A stretch of DNA of 64,000 bases from Clostridium cellulovorans 743B (lineage in GTDB: Bacteria; Bacillota; Clostridia; Clostridiales; Clostridiaceae): positions 1,426,001-1,490,000 of the forward strand of contig NC_014393.1 of NCBI RefSeq assembly GCF_000145275.1, written 5' to 3'. This document shows positions 19,169-28,658 of the stretch, one piece after another. A model generated the notes under the pieces. That model was not told where the DNA came from. It made no database searches and was given only the letters and a program-made list of their open reading frames with translations. Position numbers and translations under genes: made by a program. Position 1 is the stretch's first letter; each line of letters starts with the position of its first letter.

Positions 19169-19640
19169 TTTCACTTTTTCTTAAGTTTGATATACGGGTT
19201 TAATAACCTATATTTTAAACTCCACAATTCTTAATTTTTGTAAGGGCAATAAGGTTAAATAGTAAATTGATTATTTATTCATCTAATGTTTTGATAAAAA
19301 AAACACCTTTTAAACATTTGAAATATCAGAACTTCTGGTATTTTAATTCTAATGAATAAATTAAGTGTTTACTAAAGAACCTTATATTAAGTAAATGTCT
19401 TGTTAAAAAAGATACGCTATAACTTCGTATATCTGATTATAATTATACAACTGTTTTATACAATAAACAATCAAAAAAATACAAAGTTCGACACGAGGTT
19501 TTGGGGGGGGATAATTATTTCAAATGTGACTTGAAAATAGACTCAAGAAATTAAGTGGTTTCAACCTATTATTATAGTAAAAGAAGATGTATTTTTAAGT
19601 TTATATTACCAATAAAAACTTTAGGGTCCAATGATTTTTA
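19169..19640. other. AT-rich intergenic region with a G8 tract
   Basis: This gap between the two minus-strand giants should hold the promoter of the riboswitch transcript near its left end, but no convincing -35/-10 pair was found. A run of eight G at 19503-19510 stands out in such AT-rich DNA. Small inverted repeats (for example around 19322-19340) are present. No coding potential was seen. Confidence 0.5.
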
Positions 19641-19642
19641 CA

Positions 19643-19675
19643 ATAAAAAGGGGATGCCTATTTGGCACCCCCTTT
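19643..19675 (-). terminator. Terminator of the second giant FN3/OmpL47 gene
   Basis: On the minus strand, GGGGGTGCC / GGCATCCCC with a five-base loop is followed by TTTTTATT. It lies about 75 bp beyond the stop of the gene at 19751. Confidence 0.9.
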
Positions 19676-19750
19676 AATAAAGTAGTATGGAATTACTTGT
19701 TAAAAACAAATTATTCCAACAACCTTTCAACTAAGTTTAAATATTTAATT

Positions 19751-22700
19751 TTAGAAGAAAAGTTTTAAAATTGCCTTTTTAGAAATTTGTTTAGGAAGTT
19801 TTTGGGAACATGAAGATTTATTATAATTAGAGTTCCAACCAAATTCTAAAGTTGCATGGAAGTTATAATTTTTATCCCAACAAACATCTATAGTGAAGTA
19901 TAAGAAGAAAATTTGTACTTCAAGTCTGAAATGTCCACAGCAATGGTCATGGTAAGGACAATCAGGTGTAGTTGGTGTTGGTGGAGTAACTGGAGCGCTA
20001 ACAGTTACTGTTTTTTCAACAGTAGTGCTGTTTCCAGCTGCATCAGTAACTATAACAGTTACTTTGTAAGTACCAGCCTTATCAAGTTTAATGCTTCCGC
20101 CATTAGCAATTTCTGTTGCAACTGTATCACCAGGTTTTAAAACAAGAATCTTTCCACTTAATACTCCAGAAAGAGCATCTTGTGCTGTATAGTTTAATGC
20201 TAGTGTAGCATTAAGGTCATATTTATCATTTAGATTCATTGTTACTGTTGGTCCAGTTTTGTCGATCTTAACATAAGTTGTAGTAGTAGTTTCAACATTA
20301 CCAGCATTGTCAACTGAGTAGAATACTATTTTGTGAGTTCCTTCTCCAGTTACTGTGAAAGAAGTACCTTCAACAAAGTTAGCACCATCAATTGAGTAGA
20401 AAGTTTTTGAAACGCCACTTAAAGCATCAGTAGCAGTTAAGTTAACAGTTACATCATTTTTTGACCAACTATCTTTTATATCAGAGATAGTAACAGGTCC
20501 TTTGTTATCAAGCTTAACATAAGTTGTAGTAGTAGTTTCAACATTACCAGCATTGTCAACTGAGTAGAATACTATTTTGTGAGTTCCTTCTCCAGTTATT
20601 GTGAAAGAAGTACCTTCAACAAAGTCAGCACCATCAATTGAGTAGAAAGTTTTTGAAACGCCACTTAAAGCATCAGTAGCAGTTAAGTTAACAGTTACAT
20701 CATTTTTATACCAATTGTCAGTTAAATCTGAAATTGTAGTTGGACCTACGTTGTCGATCTTAACATAAGTTGTAGTAGTAGTTTCAACATTACCAGCATT
20801 ATCAACTGAGTAGAATACTACTTTGTGAGTTCCTTCTCCAGTTACTGTGAAAGAAGTACTTTCAGCAAAGTCAGCATCATCAATTGAGTAGAAAGTTTTT
20901 GAAACGCCACTTAAAGCATCAGTAGCAGTTAAGTTAACAGTTACATCATTTTTATACCAATTGTCAGTTAAATCTGAAATTGTAGTTGGACCTACGTTGT
21001 CGATCTTAACATAAGTTGTAGTAGTAGCTTCAATATTACCAGCATTGTCAACTGAGTAGAATGCTATTTTGTGAGTTCCTTCTCCTTGTACTGTGAAAGA
21101 AGTACCTTCAGTAAAGTCAGCATCATCAATTGAGTAGAAAGTTTTGTAAACGCCACTTAAAGCATCAGTAGTAGTTAAGCTAACAACTACATTATCTTTT
21201 GACCAGTTATCACTTATATCGGAGATAGTAATTGGAGTTGAATTGTCTATTCTTACATATACAGTATTAACTACTTCAGTATTTCCTAAGTTGTCAATTG
21301 AGTAGAAGGTTACTTTGTGAACACCTTCTCCTTGTACTGTGAAAGAAGTACCTTCAGCAAAGCTTGAATCATCAATTGAGTAGAAAGTTTTTGAAACACC
21401 ACTTAAAGCATCAGTAGCAGTTAAGTTAACAACTACATCATTATTTGTCCAATTTCCATTTACATCAGAAGTTGTAACTGGAGCTGAACTATCAATTCTA
21501 ACATAAGTTATAGTAGCAGTTTCAGCATTTCCTGCATTATCTACTGAGTAGAAGGATACTTTATGAACACCTTCTCCTTGTAATGTAAAAGAAGCACCTT
21601 CAACAAAGCTTAAGTCATCAATTGAATAGAAAGTCTTAGAAATTCCACTTAGGGAATCTGTAGCACTTAATTTAACAGGTACAGCATTCTTTGACCAGCT
21701 TGCATTTATATCTGAAGTTGTGATAGGTGTTACTCTATCAATTTTTATGTATATTGTTTGAACTGCTTCAGTATTACCTGATTTATCAACAGAGTAGAAG
21801 GTAACTTTTGTAATACCTTCTTGAGTTATTGCAAATGATGTTCCTTCTACATAAGCACCACCATTTATTGAATAGTATGTTTTTGCAACGCCTGATAGAG
21901 CATCAGCTGCTGATAAAGCAACTGTAACTGAACTTTTATTTGTCCAGTTTGCTTCTGCAGTAGCACTTGTAACTGGTGCAACAGTATCAACAATAATAGC
22001 TGTCGCTTTTGCAGTAGATAGTGCTGATTCACCAAAAGAATTACTATATGAAGTAACAACATATTGATGAGTAGCAAGTGAAGCATTAGTTATTGTATAA
22101 GTTAAGTTGTTTAAGTTTTTTACAAGTAGAACTGGTTTGCCATCTATGATTTCATAGATATTGTATCCATTAGCATAGTTGATAAGATTCCAAGTAAGTT
22201 TAACAGAAGTACCATTTACTACTTTTGCAGTTACAGTTGGATTTTGCATAATTGGATATACAATTTTTTCAGTTATTATATTTGATGCTACTGACTCACC
22301 AAAACGAGTACTGTATGCAGTCACTTTGAAACTATGAGTAGCTTCAGTTAAATTGTAGCCAACATAAGTTAAGGCAGTCCCTTTATATAATAGTTGATCA
22401 ACACCGTTTACTATTTCATATACACGATATTCAGTAGCCCAAGTAACTTTTTGCCAAGCTAAAGTTATGTTATTAACATTAGATATAGTTCTAGTTACTG
22501 TTGGTGGCTGAACTATTGGCCAAACTAAAGAAATATCTATTGAACTACCTACTGGTGATTCACCAAAACGAGGACAGTAAGAGTAAACCTCGTAGGTATA
22601 ATTGCCAGCTGGTAAGTTAGTGAAGGTCGCAGTTGTAGTAGTAACAGTTTGTTTTAGAACTTTTTGTCCATCAACAATTTGATATACATTATATGCTGTT

Positions 22701-25561
22701 GCATAAGTTGATGCATTCCAAATTAATTTAATGTCATTTCCATTTACAATGGTATTAGTTAAATTAGCTGGTTCTTGCATTATTGGGAAAACTAAAGTGA
22801 AATCTACTCTGCTTCCGTCTAGTGATTCACCGAAACGGCTACTATATGAGTAAATTTCATAGCTATAATCTCCTTCAGGCATATTAGAGAAACTAGCTGA
22901 ATTAGTAGTAGCGATTGATTTTAATACTTTTTCGCCATTTACAATTTGATAAATTTTATAGCTTGTAGCATATGGCACGATATCCCATTTTAAGTTGATA
23001 TAGTTTCCGTTTGTAATGGTATATGCAAAATTGCTTGGTGCAACCATAACTGGGAAAACTAAACTAAGAGATACTTGACTTCCTTCTTCTGATTCGCCAA
23101 AACGATCACTGTTAGAAGTCACTTCAAAGGTATAATCACCTTCAGGTGTCATATTAACAAATGATACAGATGTGCCTGTTACTGTTTGATTTAATACTCT
23201 TTGTCCATCAATTATTTGATAAACATTATAAGATTTTGCATAAGCAACTGCATTCCAGCTTAGCGTAACATTATTTCCACTTGCAATACTATATGTTAAG
23301 TTTTCAGGTTTAACCATAGTTGGGAAGTCAAGTGTAAATGATGTTTGGCTACCTTCTTGTGTTTCGCCGAAACGAGGGCTTACAGCGGTAACAACATAAG
23401 TATGATCCCCTTTTGACACATTAGTTAAAGTTGCTGTAGTAGTAGTTACAGTTGTTTTTAGAACATATTGTCCATCTATTAGCTCATACACTTTGTAGTT
23501 TATTCCATAAGTCACAGCTGACCAAGTAAGGACTACATCATTTCCATTTTTAAGAGTATAAGCTAGATTTCCTGGGGCATCCATTACTGGAAGGACTAAT
23601 GAGAAAGTAGTTTCAGCTCCAACTGGAGATTCACCTAAAGTTGTTGATATAGCGTCTACAATAATATCGTAATCGCCACCAGCCATATTTGTAAGAACAA
23701 CACTTGTAGTGGTAACAGTTTTTAATAAAACTTTTTCTCCATTAACCATTTGATATACTTTATAACTTGTAGCATATGGTACTGCTGTCCATCTTAATGT
23801 AATATCATTACCATTTGTTATAGTATAAGTTAAATTTCCAGGAGCATCTAATACTTGTCCATCTAAATTAAATGTAACATTAGCTCCATTAACTGATTCG
23901 CCGAAACGAGAAGAAACAGAATAAATTTCATAACTATACTCACCTGGAGTCATGTTTGAAAAAGATAATGTTGTATTAGTTACAGTGCTTTTTAAAACTT
24001 TTTCACCATTAACTATTTGGTATACTTTATAGCTTGTAGCATATGGTACTGAATCCCAAGTTAACGAAAAAGAGTTAGCACTCTTAATAGTTTGTATTGC
24101 ATTTGCTGGTGCTTCCATAGTTGGAAGAACTAAAAATACATTAACAGTGTTGCCTGTTTGTGTCTCACCAAAACGATCACTATAGGAAACAACTTCATAT
24201 GTATAATCTCCAGCAGGAAGATTTGCATAAGTAACAGTAGTTGTTGCTACAGTACTCTTTAAAACTCTTTCTCCATTTATAACTTGGTAAACTTTATATC
24301 CTTTTGCATTAGGAACTGATGACCATTTTAAATTGATATCATTTCCGTTTGCAATAGAATAAGTTAAATTGTCAGGAGCTTGCATTATTGGCCAAACTAA
24401 TGAAAAAGATGTTTGAGCTCCAGTAGGAGATTCATTAAATCTATTACTATAGGAATATACTTCAAAAGAATAATCTCCTTGTGGCATATTGCTATAAGTT
24501 GCAGAAGTCGAAGTAACTGTACCTTTAAGCACTTTCTGTCCATCGATAATTTGATATATATTGTAAGCTGTTGCGTAGGTTGAGGCATTCCATTTTAATG
24601 TAATATCGTTTCCGTTTGTAACAGTATAAGTAAAATTGGTTGGTGCCTGCATTGTTGGTAAAGTTAATGAAAGTGATGTTGAACTTCCAACTTGCGATTC
24701 ACCAAAGCGATCACTAAAGGAATAAACTTCGAAATCATAATTACCAGCAGGCATATTAGCAAAAGAAGCACTTGTGCTTGCAACGGTGCTTTTTAGTACC
24801 TTTTGACCATCAATGATTTGGTAAACCTTATAGCTAGTAGCGTATGTTGTAGTAGTCCATCTAAGTGTAATATCATTTCCGTTTACGATAGAGGAGGTTA
24901 AATTAGTAGGTGCTGCCATTGTTGGGTGAATTACTTCAGCTTTGGTTTCAGTTGAAACCACAGATTCACCGTAAAGAGGATTAATAGCAGAAACTACATA
25001 AGTATAGCTGCCAGCAGGTAAATTAGCAGCAATGTATGAATTAGTATTCACTGAAGATACTAAAGTTTTTGTGCCATCCGTGGCAAGTTGATATACCTTG
25101 TAGCTTTGAGCATATTGAGAACTTGTCCAAGTCAAAGATATATCATTTGCATTCTGCACCTTAGAAACTAAGTTTGTTGGTGCAGCCATTGTTGGATAAT
25201 CAATAGTTGTTGAAACCGGTGCGCAAGGACCAGATTCGCTATCACCACTTAATGTTGATATAACATAACTATAATCACCTTCTGCTATGTTATTTATAAC
25301 ATAGGAGGTTGACGTGGTGGTAGAAAGTTTTGTAATTTGACCATCAAGAATACCGTAGATATTATATCCAGTAGCACCATAAATCGGGCTCCAAGTAAGC
25401 TTTACATCACTAGGTGTAGTTAACTCTAATGTAAGATTACTTGGTGGTAAAACTATGGTATTAGATGGGGAACCGAATACGTTTACAAAAGGAAAAACCA
25501 GTTGTAACGTTATTAGCAGTGAAACAAAAAATAGACAGCTGCTAAGACGATGTTTTTTCAT
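19751..25561 (-). CDS. Giant secreted protein: 13 FN3-like + 7 OmpL47-type modules, Cys/His-rich tail
   Basis: A 1,936-residue paralogue of the downstream giant. It has a signal peptide (MKKHRLSSCLFF ... VFG) and the same thirteen FN3-like modules in the same order (to about 1190). Seven OmpL47-type modules follow, against five in the neighbour, then one divergent Ig-like module (about 1769-1857). The tail differs completely. A Pro/Thr linker leads to CPYHDHCCGH, a Cys/His cluster that could bind metal, then an aromatic-rich segment with more Cys and a Lys-rich end. The start is the ATG at 25559-25561 with GGAAGGTGGG upstream; the earlier GTG lies inside that site. Unlike its paralogue, it has no c-di-GMP riboswitch in its leader. 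Adhesion or matrix function is inferred. Confidence 0.85.
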   Translation of the reverse strand: MKKHRLSSCLFFVSLLITLQLVFPFVNVFGSPSNTIVLPPSNLTLELTTPSDVKLTWSPIYGATGYNIYGILDGQITKLSTTTSTSYVINNIAEGDYSYVISTLSGDSESGPCAPVSTTIDYPTMAAPTNLVSKVQNANDISLTWTSSQYAQSYKVYQLATDGTKTLVSSVNTNSYIAANLPAGSYTYVVSAINPLYGESVVSTETKAEVIHPTMAAPTNLTSSIVNGNDITLRWTTTTYATSYKVYQIIDGQKVLKSTVASTSASFANMPAGNYDFEVYSFSDRFGESQVGSSTSLSLTLPTMQAPTNFTYTVTNGNDITLKWNASTYATAYNIYQIIDGQKVLKGTVTSTSATYSNMPQGDYSFEVYSYSNRFNESPTGAQTSFSLVWPIMQAPDNLTYSIANGNDINLKWSSVPNAKGYKVYQVINGERVLKSTVATTTVTYANLPAGDYTYEVVSYSDRFGETQTGNTVNVFLVLPTMEAPANAIQTIKSANSFSLTWDSVPYATSYKVYQIVNGEKVLKSTVTNTTLSFSNMTPGEYSYEIYSVSSRFGESVNGANVTFNLDGQVLDAPGNLTYTITNGNDITLRWTAVPYATSYKVYQMVNGEKVLLKTVTTTSVVLTNMAGGDYDIIVDAISTTLGESPVGAETTFSLVLPVMDAPGNLAYTLKNGNDVVLTWSAVTYGINYKVYELIDGQYVLKTTVTTTTATLTNVSKGDHTYVVTAVSPRFGETQEGSQTSFTLDFPTMVKPENLTYSIASGNNVTLSWNAVAYAKSYNVYQIIDGQRVLNQTVTGTSVSFVNMTPEGDYTFEVTSNSDRFGESEEGSQVSLSLVFPVMVAPSNFAYTITNGNYINLKWDIVPYATSYKIYQIVNGEKVLKSIATTNSASFSNMPEGDYSYEIYSYSSRFGESLDGSRVDFTLVFPIMQEPANLTNTIVNGNDIKLIWNASTYATAYNVYQIVDGQKVLKQTVTTTTATFTNLPAGNYTYEVYSYCPRFGESPVGSSIDISLVWPIVQPPTVTRTISNVNNITLAWQKVTWATEYRVYEIVNGVDQLLYKGTALTYVGYNLTEATHSFKVTAYSTRFGESVASNIITEKIVYPIMQNPTVTAKVVNGTSVKLTWNLINYANGYNIYEIIDGKPVLLVKNLNNLTYTITNASLATHQYVVTSYSNSFGESALSTAKATAIIVDTVAPVTSATAEANWTNKSSVTVALSAADALSGVAKTYYSINGGAYVEGTSFAITQEGITKVTFYSVDKSGNTEAVQTIYIKIDRVTPITTSDINASWSKNAVPVKLSATDSLSGISKTFYSIDDLSFVEGASFTLQGEGVHKVSFYSVDNAGNAETATITYVRIDSSAPVTTSDVNGNWTNNDVVVNLTATDALSGVSKTFYSIDDSSFAEGTSFTVQGEGVHKVTFYSIDNLGNTEVVNTVYVRIDNSTPITISDISDNWSKDNVVVSLTTTDALSGVYKTFYSIDDADFTEGTSFTVQGEGTHKIAFYSVDNAGNIEATTTTYVKIDNVGPTTISDLTDNWYKNDVTVNLTATDALSGVSKTFYSIDDADFAESTSFTVTGEGTHKVVFYSVDNAGNVETTTTTYVKIDNVGPTTISDLTDNWYKNDVTVNLTATDALSGVSKTFYSIDGADFVEGTSFTITGEGTHKIVFYSVDNAGNVETTTTTYVKLDNKGPVTISDIKDSWSKNDVTVNLTATDALSGVSKTFYSIDGANFVEGTSFTVTGEGTHKIVFYSVDNAGNVETTTTTYVKIDKTGPTVTMNLNDKYDLNATLALNYTAQDALSGVLSGKILVLKPGDTVATEIANGGSIKLDKAGTYKVTVIVTDAAGNSTTVEKTVTVSAPVTPPTPTTPDCPYHDHCCGHFRLEVQIFFLYFTIDVCWDKNYNFHATLEFGWNSNYNKSSCSQKLPKQISKKAILKLFF
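20260..21010 (-). repeat. 246-bp tandem repeats of OmpL47-type modules
   Basis: Near-identical DNA recurs with a period of 246 bp (82 codons); the same segment starts at about 20278, 20524 and 20770. The identity exceeds that of the neighbouring modules, which points to recent expansion and explains the two extra modules relative to the paralogue. Confidence 0.85.
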
Positions 25562-25640
25562 GATAGATCCCACCTTCCAAAAATATATTTTTTAGATATT
25601 TAAAAAAATCTGTCATTATACAAAACTTAATAAATTTAAA

Positions 25641-25688
25641 ATTCTTCATAAAAGTATAATATTTTTTAATGAAGCTTTTATAAAGAAT
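25641..25688 (-). other. Imperfect inverted repeat upstream of the second giant gene
   Basis: ATTCTTcATAAAAG (25641-25654) pairs with CTTTTATaAAGAAT (25675-25688) around a 20-base AT-rich loop, about 80 bp ahead of the start codon. It could be an mRNA leader hairpin or an operator. The rest of 25562-26103 is AT-rich without recognisable genes. Confidence 0.4.
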
Positions 25689-25910
25689 ATTGTAATTAAT
25701 TGTTTTGATATAAATGAAATGTAATTAAATTAAATATCTAATTTAATTATACAATATTTGTATTATATAGACAAACAAATAATTGATGAATATGTGAAAA
25801 TGTTTACAAATTTTAATCAGATATTAAATTTAGTAATATATGTGTAAATATGGAGAATAAATATATGATTATTAAAAATGAGATAAAAAATATTAAAGGA
25901 AAAAGTAATA

Positions 25911-25957
25911 GAAAATAAACAGTATCATTTAAATTAAAAATGATACTGTTTATTTTC
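25911..25957. terminator. Perfect 20-bp hairpin, bidirectional terminator
   Basis: The arms 25911-25930 and 25938-25957 are exact reverse complements, with a 7-base loop and A/T-rich flanks on both sides. It could end transcription of the small minus-strand gene at 26104 and insulate the giant gene. Confidence 0.7.
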
Positions 25958-26103
25958 TTTATCAATCAATTTGTGTTGTGGAAGTAATTAGTGTTTAAAA
26001 TGAGAAAATAATGTGTACTTCAATTTCCACAGATCATTTTGAAAAAAACTTGTTTATAATTTTTATATTTAATATGCAGATGATATTTATGAACTTGATG
26101 TGT

Positions 26104-26274
26104 CTACTTATTGTGGGATAATTTAGATCTCTTCGTATATTTCTTGCCATTAGAATGAGAGCCTAATTTTTCACCATGATCCATGGCTATTTCTGAGCCT
26201 ACTTCAGAATACATTTTTCTTCTTTCTGCATTAGATTTCGGTCTGTCTTTGATTCTATTTTTGTTATTATCCAT
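26104..26274 (-). CDS. Small basic hypothetical protein, 56 aa
   Basis: A short reading frame with an excellent ribosome binding site (AGGAGGG seven bases before ATG). The product begins MDNNKNRIKDRPKSNAERRK and ends YTKRSKLSHNK. It is very hydrophilic, rich in Lys, Arg, Asn and Ser, with no hydrophobic segment or Cys. The composition recalls small acid-soluble spore proteins or small DNA/RNA-binding proteins, but I recognise no family signature. The gene stands alone on the minus strand and is probably terminated by the hairpin at 25911. I regard it as real because of the RBS and codon use; its function is unknown. Confidence 0.65.
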   Translation of the reverse strand: MDNNKNRIKDRPKSNAERRKMYSEVGSEIAMDHGEKLGSHSNGKKYTKRSKLSHNK

Positions 26275-26358
26275 GAAAATCCCTCCTAAGAAGTTATAAA
26301 TTTTAATGGATTAACTTATAGCAGTAGTAGTATTAGTAAAACTACAATTCTGATAGCT

Positions 26359-26438
26359 TGTAGTGAGGGAAGTTAAAAAAGAACTTTATATTGATACATA
26401 TAGTTTTTATTTGCTATAAGCTAACATTACTCACTACA
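26359..26438. repeat. Inverted repeat with TGTAGTGAG arms
   Basis: TGTAGTGAG...AGTTA (26359-26375) is largely complementary to 26422-26438, enclosing about 46 bp. The 10-base string TTGTAGTGAG recurs in the hairpin at 50086-50133. It could be a leader hairpin or a small dispersed element. Confidence 0.35.
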
Positions 26439-26533
26439 GAAATCATTAAATAGTATTCGATTTTAGAATGCATTTTAATCGCTTTTTAGCTTAAATTTTT
26501 AAAGAAAATATTCTCAATTTTTATTCGATGTTC

Positions 26534-26622
26534 ACCAGTGATAACACACATATCCTACAAATTGGTGTTAGAAGTTGGTATGCTCTTGGATAACGATTTC
26601 TAAGCATCAAAGATGCTAAGAA
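26534..26622. ncRNA. Possible structured RNA or hairpin pair upstream of yjbQ
   Basis: Two nested helices (ACCA/TGGT and TAACAC/GTGTTA, 26534-26579) are followed by a perfect 11-bp stem TTCTAAGCATC / GATGCTAAGAA with loop AAA (26598-26622). There is no T-run after it, so it is not a standard terminator. It matches no RNA family I know. It lies about 105 bp ahead of the YjbQ start in the 450-bp gap 26275-26728. Confidence 0.3.
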
Positions 26623-26728
26623 GTCTGTTAATAAGTTTTAGATTAAGAAAAAAACTTCCCTTGAACATAATAACTCTATTTATGTTACAATAAAACATAA
26701 TATTACAAAAATAAGGAGGAGGTTTTAT

Positions 26729-27136
26729 ATGAAGAGTAATTTGTTCCAGTTTTCAGTATCAACGTCAAAATTTCAAGAATTTGTTGATATTACATATTTG
26801 ATTAAAGATGCTATAGACAAGTCTGCTATAGAAGAGGGTATAGCAGTTATTTATTGTCCACATACAACTGCAGGTATAACTATTAATGAAAATGCGGATC
26901 CAGATGTAGTTAGGGATATGATAGTGACACTGGATAAAGTATTTCCTATAAAAGGAGACTATAGACATTTTGAAGGGAACTCTCATGCACATTTAAAGTC
27001 TTCTTATGTCGGTGCAGAGAAAACAATTATTATAAATGATGGAATGCCGATTTTAGGAACTTGGCAGAGTGTATATTTCTGTGAGTTTGATGGTCCGAGA
27101 AATAGAAAGGTTTTTGTTAAAATTATTGAAGGATAA
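26729..27136 (+). CDS. YjbQ family protein (UPF0047)
   Basis: A 135-residue single-domain protein. Hallmarks are the CPHTTAGITINENADPDVVRDM motif, the EGNSHAHLKSS block, and the C-terminal LGTWQSVYFCEFDGPRNRKV motif. Members are small trimeric proteins with weak thiamine-phosphate-synthase-like activity; their true role is unsettled. Length matches the family (~130-140). The RBS is a strong AAGGAGGAGG. The gene is monocistronic, with a bidirectional terminator after it. Confidence 0.93.
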   Translation: MKSNLFQFSVSTSKFQEFVDITYLIKDAIDKSAIEEGIAVIYCPHTTAGITINENADPDVVRDMIVTLDKVFPIKGDYRHFEGNSHAHLKSSYVGAEKTIIINDGMPILGTWQSVYFCEFDGPRNRKVFVKIIEG

Positions 27137-27146
27137 AATAAAAATA

Positions 27147-27187
27147 TAGGACTACTGAAAATATTATCAGTTAGTCCTAGGCTTTTT
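27147..27187. terminator. Bidirectional terminator between yjbQ and livF
   Basis: TAGGACTACTGA (27147-27158) pairs with TCAGTTAGTCCTA (27167-27179) with one bulge. A T-run follows on the plus strand, and A-rich flank on the left serves the converging liv operon. Confidence 0.8.
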
Positions 27188-27189
27188 AA

Positions 27190-27894
27190 CTAATCTCCAA
27201 GATATGCATTTTTAATACTTTCATCATCAAGAAGAATTTTTGCATCACCAGATTGAACTACTTTACCAGTTTCAAGCACGTAAGCTCTGTTAGCAATAGC
27301 CAGTGCCATATTAGCATTTTGCTCAACTAAAAGTATTGTTGTACCAGATTTGTTTATTTGTACTATAGTATTAAAGATTTCTTTTACTACAAGAGGAGCA
27401 AGTCCCATAGATGGCTCATCTAAAATAAGCATCGCTGGTCTGTTCATTAAGGCTCTGCCTATTGCAAGCATTTGTTGTTCACCACCAGATAAGGTGCCAG
27501 AGCGTTGTTTTTCTCGTTCCTTTAATCTAGGGAACTTTGAAAAAACCATTTCCATATCCGATTTTATAATACCTTTATCTTTTCTTAAATAAGCTCCTAA
27601 TTCTAAATTTTCTCTTACTGTTAAGTCAGGAAAAACTCTTCTGCCTTCAGGGACGTGAGAAAGACCTAGAGAAACAATTTTATTTGCAGAAATTTTATTT
27701 ATTTGAGAGTCTTTAAAGGTAATTGCACCAGATTTTATTTGCTCCAGTCCGGAGATTGACCTTAGAATAGAGGTTTTTCCAGCACCATTAGCTCCGATTA
27801 AGGTTACTATTTCACCTTGAGAAACTTCAAGAGAAATATCTTTTAACGCATGGATTACACCATAATATAGATTAACGTTATCTAATTTTAGCAT
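27190..27894 (-). CDS. livF: Branched-chain amino acid ABC transporter ATP-binding protein LivF
   Basis: A 234-residue cytoplasmic ATPase, last gene of the liv operon. It has Walker A GANGAGKTS (about 34-42), signature LSGGEQQM and Walker B MLILDEPS, followed by the H-loop region. GLAPLVVKEIF after Walker B and the short length are typical of LivF. It pairs with LivG to drive leucine/isoleucine/valine uptake through LivH-LivM. Two bases separate it from livG; AGGAGAGGGGG precedes the start. Substrate could extend to other amides or short-chain compounds, as in many members of this family. Confidence 0.93.
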   Translation of the reverse strand: MLKLDNVNLYYGVIHALKDISLEVSQGEIVTLIGANGAGKTSILRSISGLEQIKSGAITFKDSQINKISANKIVSLGLSHVPEGRRVFPDLTVRENLELGAYLRKDKGIIKSDMEMVFSKFPRLKEREKQRSGTLSGGEQQMLAIGRALMNRPAMLILDEPSMGLAPLVVKEIFNTIVQINKSGTTILLVEQNANMALAIANRAYVLETGKVVQSGDAKILLDDESIKNAYLGD

Positions 27895-27896
27895 TG

Positions 27897-28655
27897 TTAT
27901 TCCCCCTCTCCTAGATAAGCTTCGATTACCTTAGGATTATTTCTAATTTCCTCGGGAGTACCTTCCGCAATTTTTTTTCCGTAATCAAGTACTGCAATCC
28001 TATCACAAATACCCATTACCAGTTTCATATCATGCTCAATCAATAAAATAGATATATTAAACTTATTTTTGATCCAATTTATAAGATTCATAAGTTCTAT
28101 GGTTTCTTGAGGGTTCATACCAGCAGCTGGCTCATCCAATAATAATAGAGATGGTTCTGCTGCTAGAGCTCTAACTATTTCGAGTTTTCTTTGTTCTCCA
28201 TAAGGAAGGTTCTTAGCATACTCATTAATTTTGCTATCCAATGAAAATGCTTTTAATAGTTCTATGCTTTTATTAGTAATTTCAGCTTCCTCTTTTTTAT
28301 ATTTTGGAGTTCTAAAAATAGAATCTAAAAGGTTGTACCTAATCATATAATTGAAACTAATCTTAACATTATCAAGTACTGTAAGGTCAGAAAATAATCT
28401 TATGTTTTGAAAAGTTCGTGCTATTTTCTTTTTAGTAATATTAAAAGGTTTAAGACCATTAATATTTTCGCCAAGATAAGTAATGGTTCCGCCAGTTGGA
28501 TTATAAACTCCTGTTAACATATTGAATACAGTAGTTTTACCAGCTCCATTAGGTCCAATTAAACCAACAATTTCTTCTTTTTTCAAGGTTAGGTTGAAAT
28601 CAGATACTGCTTTTAATCCACCAAAGGCAATTGAAAGATCTTTTATATTCAACAT
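27897..28655 (-). CDS. livG: Branched-chain amino acid ABC transporter ATP-binding protein LivG
   Basis: A 252-residue ATPase with Walker A GPNGAGKTT and Walker B LLLLDEPAAGM. The signature is the variant LPYGEQRK characteristic of the LivG branch. The ARTFQNIRLF Q-loop is also typical. It is the partner of LivF in the heterodimeric motor. The start has AAAGGAG nine bases upstream, lying within the end of livM, which indicates tight translational coupling. Confidence 0.93.
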   Translation of the reverse strand: MLNIKDLSIAFGGLKAVSDFNLTLKKEEIVGLIGPNGAGKTTVFNMLTGVYNPTGGTITYLGENINGLKPFNITKKKIARTFQNIRLFSDLTVLDNVKISFNYMIRYNLLDSIFRTPKYKKEEAEITNKSIELLKAFSLDSKINEYAKNLPYGEQRKLEIVRALAAEPSLLLLDEPAAGMNPQETIELMNLINWIKNKFNISILLIEHDMKLVMGICDRIAVLDYGKKIAEGTPEEIRNNPKVIEAYLGEGE

Positions 28656-28658
28656 CTA

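Noticed and set aside
19419..19431. ATAACTTCGTATA, identical to one 13-bp loxP arm
   Set aside because: The second arm is absent at the 8-bp spacing and no vector or cassette sequence is nearby; best taken as chance in AT-rich DNA.
20260..21010. Regular repeats considered as a CRISPR array
   Set aside because: Units are 246 bp, coding and in frame, with no unique spacers or cas genes.
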